Part shown: one piece after another, positions 44,098-52,850 of the stretch
Position numbering within the stretch: position 1 is the stretch's first letter
How the letters are laid out: each line of letters begins with the position of its first letter
IMG/VR virus record: IMGVR_UViG_3300013093_000043
Span: 1-64,000 of that record
Reading direction: 5' to 3' (one strand)
Origin: a virus
Length of the DNA stretch: 64,000 bases
The notes under the pieces: model-generated
What the model saw: the letters and a program-made list of their open reading frames with translations, nothing else
What the model was told of the DNA's origin: nothing
Database searches by the model: none
Position numbers and translations under genes: made by a program

Positions 44098-45407
44098 TGA
44101 AAAAACACTACAAGTATAACGACCGCAATCCGATATATCCGTCAGCAACTCCCCTTACTGAAGAAGAGTTGGTCCTGGTTACTGAAAGCGAAACATTTTG
44201 TATTATCCCTTGGATTCACATGCACGGATTTCCCGATGGTAGAGCTTACCCTTGTTGTTTAAGCGACTATTGGCATCCCATCGGCGACTTCCGCAAAAAC
44301 ACTATGGAAGAGATTTGGAATCAAGAGCCGATTCGAAACATGCGCAAGAACATGTTGGAGGGCAAGAAGTGCAAAGAATGCACCAAGTGCTACGAGATAG
44401 AAGACAATGGCATGTTCAGTATGCGTAACAGTTTTTCTCGAGACTTTGGACATCATGTTACTTTGGTTAAAGATACCAAGCCTGATGGAACATATGAAGA
44501 TTTCAAAATACGCTATTATGATGTGCGTTTTTCTAACATGTGCAATTTTAGATGCAGAATGTGCGGACCAGTGTTTAGCAGCAATTGGTACAACGATCAT
44601 GTAAAAATGTATGGCAAAAAGCCTGACGTACTAGGACGTCCAATGGAACGTATTGAGTATGCTGGTAGACACAAATACGACATGTGGGAACAACTAGAGC
44701 AACACATTCCCTATCTTGACCAAGTGTATTTTGCCGGTGGCGAGCCATTGATCATGGAAGAGCACTACATGATACTGAAAGAGCTGGTGCGCCGTGAACT
44801 GTTTCATGTACGTTTAATTTACAACACAAATTTCAGTGAGGTGTTGTACAAAGATCAAGACGTAATGGAAATGTGGAAACTGTTCAAGGTTGTTTCGGTT
44901 GGAGCAAGTTTAGACGACAACTATGCACGTGGCGAATACATACGTAAGGGACAGGATTGGAAACAAACTGTAACAAATAGAGAACGTATGCTAAAGATTT
45001 GTCCCAACGTAGACTTTTATGTTAGTAGTACTGTAATGTTATACAATGTGGGACACATACCCGAGTTTCACAGAGAATGGGTAGACTTGGGCTTGGTAAG
45101 ACCCCAGGACTGGAACATAAACTTATGCCAAAGTCCCGAACATGATCGTGCCGATGTGTTACCGCGTTACTACAAAGACATTGCAATTGAAAAAATTCAA
45201 CGTCATTTGGAATGGCTTGAGCCACTAGACAAATTGACTCGTGCCACCAACGGATACAAAGGTATCATTACATTTTTGAATCAAACAGATAACAGTCATC
45301 AACTTGGTGAGTTTTTTCGAGCCAATGATGCCATGGATCAAGTGCGTGATGAAAAGTTTGAAACAGTATTTCCCGAATATAAGGACCTAAGAAGCCATGT
45401 TACCTGA
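44097..45407 (+). CDS. Radical SAM protein 3, N-terminal twitch-like cysteine region
   Basis: A 436-residue radical SAM protein with CNFRCRMC (Cys149, 153, 156), preceded by YYDVRFSNM. AGGEPLIMEEHY contains the SAM-binding GGE. Its N-terminus differs from proteins 1 and 2: FCIIPWIHMHGFPDGRAYPC ends in a Cys pair, followed by TMEEIWNQEPIRNMRKNMLE and CKECTKCYEIEDNG. This PW.H..P.G..(P)CC...C..CY..E layout is the twitch/SPASM cluster motif normally found after the radical SAM core. It groups with proteins 4 and 5. Its start shares bases with the preceding stop (TAATG), and it overlaps protein 4 by 11 nt. Confidence 0.8.
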   Translation: MKKHYKYNDRNPIYPSATPLTEEELVLVTESETFCIIPWIHMHGFPDGRAYPCCLSDYWHPIGDFRKNTMEEIWNQEPIRNMRKNMLEGKKCKECTKCYEIEDNGMFSMRNSFSRDFGHHVTLVKDTKPDGTYEDFKIRYYDVRFSNMCNFRCRMCGPVFSSNWYNDHVKMYGKKPDVLGRPMERIEYAGRHKYDMWEQLEQHIPYLDQVYFAGGEPLIMEEHYMILKELVRRELFHVRLIYNTNFSEVLYKDQDVMEMWKLFKVVSVGASLDDNYARGEYIRKGQDWKQTVTNRERMLKICPNVDFYVSSTVMLYNVGHIPEFHREWVDLGLVRPQDWNINLCQSPEHDRADVLPRYYKDIAIEKIQRHLEWLEPLDKLTRATNGYKGIITFLNQTDNSHQLGEFFRANDAMDQVRDEKFETVFPEYKDLRSHVT

Positions 45408-46608
45408 AACAATTTGTATGCTACCTTGGGTCAGTATAGAAGCAAGTCCAATGGGCACAACCCGTCCCTGTTGTTTGGCACAAGAAGAAATTACTGACAC
45501 TCACGGTAACAAAATAGATTTACGTACAAGTACACTACAAGACGCATACAAAAGCGAATACATGCAAGACTTGCGTAGACAATTTCGTGCAGGCAAACGA
45601 CCCAACACTTGCAGAATGTGTTGGGAAGAAGAAGCCGCAGGCAGAGATAGCAAGCGTATACACAGCCGTGTACGTCTTAAAGAATTATATCCACAAGTTG
45701 ATTGGCAGAATGATACTCCGGATCAACTGTGGTTTATAGATTTAAAACTGGGCAACATCTGTAATTTAAAATGTCGTATATGCGGATCATGGAGTAGTAG
45801 CAAGTGGGCCGCAGAAGAAATGGATTACTTGCCTGCAGGAGCAGACAAGAAAAAGCACGTTGCATATACTTGGTTAAAAGCCGGTAAGTGGCCCGAAGAA
45901 TCGCCAGACTTTTGGGAGAACCTTAAAGCACTGTTACCCAACATACGATACTTTGAGTTTACTGGCGGTGAGCCTTGGTTGATACAAGAACATTTTGATC
46001 TACTACAATACGCAGTGGATCAAGGTTACAGTCGAAACATCGATATACACTACAATACCAATGCCACACAAACACCATTACCTCATGTGCCTATGTGGGC
46101 AAATTTTGGACGTGTGGATATTGCATTTAGTATCGACAATGTAGGCAAGAGATTTGAATATGAACGTTACGGTGCCAATTGGGCAGAAGCTAACGGTAAT
46201 ATTGACCGAACACATTTTGCCAAAAAAGACATGTGCCCCAATATCACAACACAGTTATGCTTTACCATCAACATACAAAATGTCTACTACCTAGATGAAT
46301 TGTTGGCATGGGCCGACACAAAAGGTTTTGGTAGCGTATATTTTAATATGTTGCAAAGTCCCGAACGCATGAACATACAACGCATGACACCGCAAGCACA
46401 AGAGTTGGTATTGAACAAATTAAAAACACATTTTTGGACCAGCACCAAGTACCAACAAGAAATTGATAATGTTATTCGCTTTATTGAAAACGGCACAGGT
46501 AGTGACGGCACCGAGTTTGTAAAAAATATGAAACAAACAGATGCGTACCGTAAACAAAACTTTCTAGATACACATCCTGAAATAGCCAGGGCAATGGGTT
46601 ATGAGTAA
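45397..46608 (+). CDS. Radical SAM protein 4, N-terminal twitch-like cysteine region
   Basis: A 403-residue protein. The N-terminal auxiliary region reads ICMLPWVSIEASPMGTTRPC (with a second Cys next), then TCRMCWEEEAAGRDSKR. The core has CNLKCRIC (Cys122, 126, 129), FEFTGGEPWLIQEHF and SIDNVGKRFEYERYGANW. It shares the PW..I/H...P.G..PCC layout with proteins 3 and 5. The conserved Trp-Glu-Glu-x-x-Gly after the Cys pair is repeated in the group. The C-terminus DTHPEIARAMGYE has no further cysteines, so no C-terminal SPASM domain is present. It overlaps the next gene by 8 nt. The reaction is unknown. Confidence 0.8.
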   Translation: MLPETICMLPWVSIEASPMGTTRPCCLAQEEITDTHGNKIDLRTSTLQDAYKSEYMQDLRRQFRAGKRPNTCRMCWEEEAAGRDSKRIHSRVRLKELYPQVDWQNDTPDQLWFIDLKLGNICNLKCRICGSWSSSKWAAEEMDYLPAGADKKKHVAYTWLKAGKWPEESPDFWENLKALLPNIRYFEFTGGEPWLIQEHFDLLQYAVDQGYSRNIDIHYNTNATQTPLPHVPMWANFGRVDIAFSIDNVGKRFEYERYGANWAEANGNIDRTHFAKKDMCPNITTQLCFTINIQNVYYLDELLAWADTKGFGSVYFNMLQSPERMNIQRMTPQAQELVLNKLKTHFWTSTKYQQEIDNVIRFIENGTGSDGTEFVKNMKQTDAYRKQNFLDTHPEIARAMGYE

Positions 46609-47506
46609 GATTGTATTGATAACTCATCCCACTGATTTAACATCATTTAATGCCACATATTTAGAACCAATACTTGATAAGTATTTTACAGTTGTATATT
46701 ATGATCGAGATTTGAAATATCCTAAATCATCTGTAGCAATAGTAGGCAAGACAAATAACAATTGGTATACGAAATTAAATACTAAAATTGCGATTGTTAA
46801 CTTATGGGAAAAAGATAAACAACGTACTAACTTTCCCTGTTTCAACATCGCAAACAAGAATTGGTTTTGGTACAACGAATCACTGTGGTATAAAAAGAAT
46901 GGATACGATTTGTATATACCAAACAAACAATATACCCATACTGCATTCATGCAAATGCGTTTACAAAAACCCAATAGAGATAAATTGTTAAATAAATTAC
47001 AACCATATTTAGATAATATGATCTATAGTTATGTTGCCAAAGGAATTTATTTACCCAAAGACCTACCGCACGATTTAGATACGTTAACCGGTAATTTTCA
47101 ACGAAACTTTAACCCATTATGGTACGACAATACTTATTATAGCATTGTTGCAGAAACTCATATCGACGACACTACGATATTTCCCACTGAAAAAACGTTT
47201 AAACCTATAGCATTTTTACATCCATTTATGATACTAGGACAATTTAAAATTTTATCTTATATTAAAAGTTTAGGATTTGCAACATTTGATAACTTGTTTG
47301 ACGAATCTTATGATAATGTAAAAAATTATAATTTAAGAATAGATAATATAGTAGAGAATGTTAAAAACTTTATTTTAGAATCATATAGTAAAGAAACAGT
47401 AGATAAATTAAATCATAATAAAGAATTATTTTTTAATCAAAAAATAGTCGAGCAAAGAATAGTCAATGAAATAATAAATCCCTTAATAGAATATGCAGAA
47501 ACCTAA
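46601..47506 (+). CDS. TEKTFKP-family protein 2 (glycosyltransferase-like)
   Basis: A 301-residue protein inserted between radical SAM genes 4 and 5. It carries the family block VAETHIDDTTIFPTEKTFKP, then FLHPFMILG, LGFATFDNLFDESYDN, with a helical tail ending NEIINPLIEYAET. The N-terminal half (KIVLITHPTDLTSFNATYLE; YFTVVYYDRDLKYP) looks like a Rossmann-type domain, consistent with a two-domain GT-B fold. The nucleotide composition is notably AT-rich compared with its neighbours, suggesting separate acquisition. It overlaps both flanking genes. The glycosyltransferase assignment is inferred from layout and genomic context only. Confidence 0.5.
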   Translation: MSKIVLITHPTDLTSFNATYLEPILDKYFTVVYYDRDLKYPKSSVAIVGKTNNNWYTKLNTKIAIVNLWEKDKQRTNFPCFNIANKNWFWYNESLWYKKNGYDLYIPNKQYTHTAFMQMRLQKPNRDKLLNKLQPYLDNMIYSYVAKGIYLPKDLPHDLDTLTGNFQRNFNPLWYDNTYYSIVAETHIDDTTIFPTEKTFKPIAFLHPFMILGQFKILSYIKSLGFATFDNLFDESYDNVKNYNLRIDNIVENVKNFILESYSKETVDKLNHNKELFFNQKIVEQRIVNEIINPLIEYAET

Positions 47507-48815
47507 TACCTTGTGTATGGCACCGTGGACACACACGTACCTAAGTCCACAAACAGAACGACGTATGTGTTGTGCGTCGCGAGAGCCCGCACAGAATTTT
47601 GAACAGTATATTGATACGGAATCTGGCACCGGACGATATATACCCGTCACACTAGACGAACATTGGAACAGTGATCATATGCGTTCAGTCAGACGCAGGA
47701 TGATAGCAGGAGAGACACTCCCCGAGTGCGAAGTATGTAATGATCGACTGTTGAATACCTCGGTTTACCGCAGTTATTTTAATCAACTGTTTGGTGATAA
47801 GTACAATGAAGCAATTGCTTCCACAGATGAAACAGGTCGCACTAGCATGAAACCTGTAAGCTGGGACTATCGGTTCAGCAATCTCTGTAATTTTAAATGC
47901 CGTATGTGTGGCGATATGTTAAGCAGTGCTTGGGAAACCGAGCAACGCACACACCGCATGATCGACTACACCAATCCCAAGAACAATTGGATGCGACCTG
48001 AAGTCAAAAAACAAATTGAACAATTCCAAGCGACTCAAATTGAACAAGAGTTTAGCGACGCAGTAGAAGAACATAGGGTTGAGGAAGTCTACTGGGTAGG
48101 TGGCGAACCGTTGATGTACGAACAACACTGGAGGTACATGCAACGCATAGTTGAATTAGGAGACGGTCCACGTGTTTATGCTAGATATAATACTAATCTT
48201 TCCCGTGTTAATTATCGTGGCATTGATTTGTATACGGACATTTTGGCAAACTTGCGTGACTGGCAAATTTGTGCCTCGCTCGATGGAACAGGAGCAATTG
48301 GCGAATATATTAGAACAGGCCTTGAGTACAATCGGTGGCTTGAGAACTTCCGTAGAGGAACTGAGATTGCAACTAATGCTAGACAGATGCGAATCGATTT
48401 CACACTCACGTTGCCAGGAATGTTTGAATGTGGGCGAGTGCAAGCTCTTGGAAAAGAACTTGGTGCGGAAATCCTTGCCAAAGTAATTTTTAGTTTTAGC
48501 CCGGACATAGTTATGAGCCCGTTAGCACTACCCCGGGAGTTATTACATTCTTGGATAGATGAAATATTGGGTGACACCCCAGGGGGTATTAACCATATAC
48601 CTGATAACAGTCCCTTACGAGACATACTAGTCCAGCTAAAAACTAGACAGACATTTGAGGAACAATGGCCTGACACTTATCAAAGTGGGCTAATAAAGGG
48701 CAAACAACGTATACTAGAGCTTGAAAAAATTCGAAAAGACGTGTATACTATGAGAGACATACTCGCGGAACGTCCACAAGTATTAAAATGGTGGGATAGC
48801 ATTGAAACAAGTTAA
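47493..48815 (+). CDS. Radical SAM protein 5, N-terminal twitch-like cysteine region
   Basis: A 440-residue protein completing the array. The N-terminal region has LCMAPWTHTYLSPQTERRMC followed by a second Cys, then LPECEVCNDRL. The core has CNFKCRMC (Cys132, 136, 139), VYWVGGEPLMYEQHWR and ICASLDGTGAIGEYIRTGLE. The YRFSNLCNF context matches protein 3 (VRFSNMCNF). Residues 170-205 contain an insert (EQFQATQIEQEFSDAVEEHR) between the cluster motif and GGEP. The C-terminus is helical. It overlaps the gene before by 14 nt and the gene after by 14 nt. As for the others, chemistry and substrate cannot be read from sequence. Confidence 0.8.
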   Translation: MQKPNTLCMAPWTHTYLSPQTERRMCCASREPAQNFEQYIDTESGTGRYIPVTLDEHWNSDHMRSVRRRMIAGETLPECEVCNDRLLNTSVYRSYFNQLFGDKYNEAIASTDETGRTSMKPVSWDYRFSNLCNFKCRMCGDMLSSAWETEQRTHRMIDYTNPKNNWMRPEVKKQIEQFQATQIEQEFSDAVEEHRVEEVYWVGGEPLMYEQHWRYMQRIVELGDGPRVYARYNTNLSRVNYRGIDLYTDILANLRDWQICASLDGTGAIGEYIRTGLEYNRWLENFRRGTEIATNARQMRIDFTLTLPGMFECGRVQALGKELGAEILAKVIFSFSPDIVMSPLALPRELLHSWIDEILGDTPGGINHIPDNSPLRDILVQLKTRQTFEEQWPDTYQSGLIKGKQRILELEKIRKDVYTMRDILAERPQVLKWWDSIETS

Positions 48816-49869
48816 AGTCGTATTACGCAATCCGTTAAACAAACGAGATCAAATTGATTACACAATAGATGTAAACGATTCGCCTATGGGCGAGTTATGG
48901 TTCTCTGCATTGCAGGACTTATTGCGTAACAACAATTACTTAGAGAAGAACTTTTGTTTTCTTGGCTTCCCTGATAGTGCAAGAAACTTAGACTTTATAT
49001 GCAAAGAGTTAAATTGGGCAACGAATAAAATCAATAAATTCTTTGGACAAGAATATTGGATACCTGAAGTATATTTGCCCAGTACTATGCGTACAGGATT
49101 TGACCCCAATCAAGAGGTAATGAATAGGCTACATAATCACTTTGAACATTTACAAGGAACTGTGTGGGAGTTAAGTGATTATTACCGACGTGCAGACTAT
49201 GAAACAAAATTTGCAATACGACAACTAAACAATTTATGTCACGAAGCAGAAAGTTTAATGTTAAGTCAACGCAAACAAGCAACACAACCTGAATGGGTAC
49301 GACCCAGTCAAATAACAACTTTTTTAAACGCACCTAGGATAGATTTCCCCAATGAACATAAAACTTCTTTTGACGAAACTAGATACGATAGACGATTCGG
49401 GGAAGTCTACCTCCATTGGACGCAGATTGGTAAAACGCTTTATGAAGTCTATCGTGATGAGCATGGAGTGGATATCGATAGTGCTACTTGTGATGCTATT
49501 ACTCATTTACGCTATTATAGTGGAGAGTTTGATATTGAGTGGGCACAAGATGTTATCTTTAATGGACCGCATCCGTGGCACACACGAGAAATGACTGGAT
49601 TTAGAGAGTGGTTGCATCGTAACGGATTTGATACCGAAAATACCGAATACAATTATGGATATCACGCTGTCGGGCAAGTGGAATTACAAAAAAGTTTTGG
49701 AACTACTGACTTTAAAAAAGTTTGGCCCATACTGTCTAAGTACCTTGATATTGTAAGTATAGAAGCAGGAGATGCACAGGCAGTATACGATTATACCTGG
49801 ACCGACACAGATTATTATCAACAACAAATTGAACGAATGAGACCGGGATATGATTTTAGCAGCCGGTGA
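48802..49869 (+). CDS. Hypothetical protein, possibly associated with the radical SAM array
   Basis: A 355-residue protein not recognised. It starts at TTG (48802), overlapping the radical SAM gene before it. It has a short N-terminal beta hairpin (QVKVVLRNPLNKRDQIDYTI), a predominantly helical middle with NHFEHLQGTVWELSDYYRRA near 108-127, and a His-rich C-terminal half (GEVYLHWTQIGKTLYEVYRD; THLRYYSGEFDIEW; YGYHAVGQVELQKSFG). Several His, Asp and Glu residues could bind metal, but no known motif is evident. The overlap with flanking genes suggests it acts in the same process, perhaps as a substrate-handling partner. Confidence 0.55.
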   Translation: MKQVKVVLRNPLNKRDQIDYTIDVNDSPMGELWFSALQDLLRNNNYLEKNFCFLGFPDSARNLDFICKELNWATNKINKFFGQEYWIPEVYLPSTMRTGFDPNQEVMNRLHNHFEHLQGTVWELSDYYRRADYETKFAIRQLNNLCHEAESLMLSQRKQATQPEWVRPSQITTFLNAPRIDFPNEHKTSFDETRYDRRFGEVYLHWTQIGKTLYEVYRDEHGVDIDSATCDAITHLRYYSGEFDIEWAQDVIFNGPHPWHTREMTGFREWLHRNGFDTENTEYNYGYHAVGQVELQKSFGTTDFKKVWPILSKYLDIVSIEAGDAQAVYDYTWTDTDYYQQQIERMRPGYDFSSR

Positions 49870-50647
49870 CAGTTTTGTTTATGGCAGCGAGTTGGCTGAT
49901 GTTACATCAATCGTTCCTAGTAAAAATACATTTACTGCATTATTAGGTGCTACCGAAACGGTCGCCTGGCCCGGATATGGCAATGACAGTATAGCACGTA
50001 CTGTTATTGAACGATGCGAACAAGGCGATGTCACAGGAGTCGTAACAAGTTGGACTTTTCCGGGCCGATACGAATTTAGATTCAACTACAATACTTATCA
50101 ACGCAAAAGTCCGTGGTACACAATCAATTCCTGGACCAGCAATCTCGACATTGAAAATATCAAAAAAGAATTTTTTAATCAAGACGAAAAAACATCAAAA
50201 CATCTATTGGATAATGCATTGCGAGCAAAAAATTTAGGTATCAATGATTTTGCACGAGTGTTTTACCAACATGTGGGCAATAGCGAGTATTGGGAAATAT
50301 ACAGTAGCCTTAAAGAAATTGTTTATTTGCAAAACTATCTAAAACTAAAATCAATTCCGTATATGTTTACTTGTGCCGATACTTACATGTTTTATCACAA
50401 CACCGAAATTGATGCTACTCTTAAAAGTTTATTTGGTCAAATTGATTTCGACAAATGGTATTTTTTCCCAGAAGGTGCAGAATGGGAAACAACTACCCCG
50501 AGAGGTTTTTACCAATGGGCAGTAGAGAATAAATACCCAATGGGAGCCATGCATCCACTGGAACCGGCTCACCTAGCTGCTGCCGAACTAATGAAGGAAA
50601 AATTCAATGAACTGGTTAAAAAGTCTATACAACCGAGCGGTGCTTGA
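49850..50647 (+). CDS. SGNH-like protein C, altered triad
   Basis: A 265-residue protein starting MILAAGDSFVYGSEL, the GDSF block I of SGNH hydrolases, with a VVTSWTFPGRYEFRFNYNTY strand near residue 64 corresponding to the central part of the fold. The C-terminal block reads GAMHPLEPAHLAAAELM, where the usual Asp of the D..H pair is absent. Either another acidic residue supplies the charge or the protein is a Ser-His type. It overlaps the previous gene by 20 nt. A 33-codon gene in another frame overlaps its last 41 nt. It is closely related to protein D at 50705. Confidence 0.55.
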   Translation: MILAAGDSFVYGSELADVTSIVPSKNTFTALLGATETVAWPGYGNDSIARTVIERCEQGDVTGVVTSWTFPGRYEFRFNYNTYQRKSPWYTINSWTSNLDIENIKKEFFNQDEKTSKHLLDNALRAKNLGINDFARVFYQHVGNSEYWEIYSSLKEIVYLQNYLKLKSIPYMFTCADTYMFYHNTEIDATLKSLFGQIDFDKWYFFPEGAEWETTTPRGFYQWAVENKYPMGAMHPLEPAHLAAAELMKEKFNELVKKSIQPSGA

Positions 50648-50708
50648 AATACGCTACCGAAAAAAATTACGCGAACTACGCAAACGAGATCCATTTATTT
50701 ACAAATGA
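50607..50708 (+). CDS. Overlapping micro-protein of 33 residues
   Basis: An ATG-to-TGA frame of 33 codons between the two SGNH-like genes. It starts inside the end of protein C (41-nt overlap) and ends on the start of protein D (ATGA overlap). The translation begins MNWLKSLYNRAVLEI and continues RYRKKLRELRKRDPFIYK. It would form one highly basic amphipathic helix. The end-to-start ATGA coupling and the fact that it fills an otherwise odd 57-nt gap support a real gene. Similar tiny basic helices are common among small phage host-takeover or membrane-surface proteins, but no function is assigned. Confidence 0.5.
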   Translation: MNWLKSLYNRAVLEIRYRKKLRELRKRDPFIYK

Positions 50709-51391
50709 TATTGACTCTAGGCGATAGTTTTACTTATGGGTCCGAGTTGGCTGACCGTCCCATGAACTACTCTGTGACTACACATTTACCTCCCAGCAGT
50801 TTTGCTTGGCCCGTCTTGTTAGCAAAAAAATTAAATACAACGGTTGATAACTTGGCATTGCCCGGGGCCAGTAACGCTAGAACATTTAGGTTGGCGATGT
50901 CAACAACAGTAAAGAAAAAATATGATATTGTGGTTTGTGGGTGGACTGAATTATCACGACTTGACATCCAGTATCAGGACACAGATTTTCCGGTCACAAT
51001 CAATTCGGGAAAATGGTTTAAAAATGAGTTACCTTGGATTGACGATTACTATAGATTAAGTTATAATGAAAAGCATGCAGCCGAAACATGGTTGTCGCAA
51101 TTGGTGGCATTACAGGATTTTTTTAAATACAACGGTCAAAGATACTTGTTTTTGAGTATGCAAGGGTATGGTATACTGCCAGGATTTCTTGGGACAGACA
51201 CAATAGAAAACTTTGTAGAATTAGAAAAACGAATTGATCGACAATACTATCTCAATTGGCCCAACGGCGGCATGGTAGATTGGATGGCAGATTGTCCAAA
51301 AGGTCCTGGCGGACATCCGCTAGAACTAGGGCACGAACGAATAGCAGATAAAATTTATGAACATATTAGGAGTCTCGGCTGGCTTTCATGA
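50705..51391 (+). CDS. SGNH-like protein D, altered triad
   Basis: A 228-residue protein beginning MILTLGDSFTYGSELADRP, almost the same block I as protein C, with LALPGASNARTFRLAMS matching the G.SN block II and VVCGWTELSRLDIQY the block III strand. The C-terminal block is GPGGHPLELGHERIADKI; His is present, but the usual upstream Asp is Gly. The pattern suggests a distinct SGNH subfamily shared with protein C. It overlaps the carbamoyltransferase gene by 35 nt. It may remove or add acyl groups on the same glycan modified by the neighbouring carbamoyltransferase. Confidence 0.6.
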   Translation: MILTLGDSFTYGSELADRPMNYSVTTHLPPSSFAWPVLLAKKLNTTVDNLALPGASNARTFRLAMSTTVKKKYDIVVCGWTELSRLDIQYQDTDFPVTINSGKWFKNELPWIDDYYRLSYNEKHAAETWLSQLVALQDFFKYNGQRYLFLSMQGYGILPGFLGTDTIENFVELEKRIDRQYYLNWPNGGMVDWMADCPKGPGGHPLELGHERIADKIYEHIRSLGWLS

Positions 51392-52850
51392 TGCCGCAGT
51401 AACATTATTATCACCTGCGGGTGAGATATTGTTTGCCGCACACAGTGAAAGATACAGCAAAATTAAAAACGATCCCAACATACATTCGGAAATGGTATGG
51501 GATTTGGTCAACGCTGAGAATTGTTTCGGGCTTGATACCATTGCCTATTACGAACGTCCCTTGTATAAACAAGCACGGCAGTGGTATTCGGGACAGGGTA
51601 TTGAATGGAACAAATTAATCGCACGTAAAATATTACGAGATCAAATACGAATATTTGATTTCTCCAGTGTACCAGTTAAGAGTTATAATCACCATTTAAG
51701 CCATGCGGCAGCAGGATTTCAAACAAGTCCATTTGATCGTGCTACAGTGGTTGTTATTGATGCTATAGGTGAATGGGATACTATCAGCATCTGGGGCGCA
51801 GAATACAACGGCCGAGGTGAAGCAACTTACAAACGCTTATGGGGACAACGGTATCCGCATAGCATAGGATTGTTTTATAGCGCAATGACACAACGTTGTG
51901 GCCTAAAACCCAACGAAGAAGAATATATTACAATGGGCATGAGTGCGTATGGTACTAATGTGTTTGATGACTTGGTACAAACTGCAGTAATTGAAAACGA
52001 GTGGGAAATTAGATTAAAGCAAAATTTACACTTGGGCTTTACTGAAGACTTTTTTAAGGAAGCTGGTGTAGAGGAAATGGCACGCAGTGCACAAAACGTA
52101 GCCGAGATATTGATATTGAATGTTATGTATCGTGCCAAGAAGTTAGGCTGGAGTAATAACTTATGCTACATGGGCGGAGTCGCACTTAACTGTAGTGCCA
52201 ATAGACACATAGGAGCTTATTTTGATAATGTATGGATTATGCCAAATCCTGGCGATGCTGGTAGCAGTCTTGGTGCTGCGGCACTTGCGTATAAAAAACG
52301 TGTTAATTGGCGCGATGCTTTTCTTGGCCATGATATACCTGGTGCCTATCCTGTTAACGACGTACTTGATCACTTACTTAGTGATAAGATTGTTGGTGTG
52401 GCTAGTGGTCGCGCAGAATTCGGACCTAGAGCCCTGGGAAATAGAAGCCTACTCGCGGATCCGAGAGGAAGTGAAATCAAGGACCAAGTAAATGAAATCA
52501 AACGCAGACAAAAATTTAGACCTTTTGCGCCGGTTATTCTTGAAGAATATGCCCCGGAGTATTTTGACATGCCTCGGGGCTTTGCTACTAGCCCTTACAT
52601 GCAGTCAGTGGCTCATTGCCGCCATCCCGATCTATTTCCTGCTATTGTACATCACGATGGAACAAGTCGAGTACAAACCGTTGGACGAGACGGATCGGGA
52701 ATAAGAGAACTACTAGAAAAATGGTTTGTTATGACCGGATGCCCTATGTTGCTTAACACAAGTCTAAACATACGTGGCGAACCCATGGTAAACGATCGTA
52801 CAGATGCAGATCGTTTTGAACAACTATATGGTGTACGGGTGTGTTCATGA
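51357..52850 (+). CDS. NodU/CmcH-family O-carbamoyltransferase
   Basis: A 497-residue enzyme of the NodU/CmcH/TobZ family, which forms carbamoyl-adenylate from carbamoyl phosphate and ATP and moves the carbamoyl group to a hydroxyl of a sugar or other metabolite. The N-terminal Kae1-like domain shows MNILGVSAGFHDAAVTLLSP, the metal-binding NHHLSHAAAGF (near 111) and VVVIDAIGEW. NEEEYITMGMSAYG and GGVALNCSANR follow. The C-terminal YrdC-like part has GRAEFGPRALGNRSLLADPR (from 351) and FAPVILEE. The length is slightly below typical (about 550-600). It starts 35 nt inside the SGNH-D gene. A sugar hydroxyl is a likely acceptor in this context. Confidence 0.85.
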   Translation: MNILGVSAGFHDAAVTLLSPAGEILFAAHSERYSKIKNDPNIHSEMVWDLVNAENCFGLDTIAYYERPLYKQARQWYSGQGIEWNKLIARKILRDQIRIFDFSSVPVKSYNHHLSHAAAGFQTSPFDRATVVVIDAIGEWDTISIWGAEYNGRGEATYKRLWGQRYPHSIGLFYSAMTQRCGLKPNEEEYITMGMSAYGTNVFDDLVQTAVIENEWEIRLKQNLHLGFTEDFFKEAGVEEMARSAQNVAEILILNVMYRAKKLGWSNNLCYMGGVALNCSANRHIGAYFDNVWIMPNPGDAGSSLGAAALAYKKRVNWRDAFLGHDIPGAYPVNDVLDHLLSDKIVGVASGRAEFGPRALGNRSLLADPRGSEIKDQVNEIKRRQKFRPFAPVILEEYAPEYFDMPRGFATSPYMQSVAHCRHPDLFPAIVHHDGTSRVQTVGRDGSGIRELLEKWFVMTGCPMLLNTSLNIRGEPMVNDRTDADRFEQLYGVRVCS

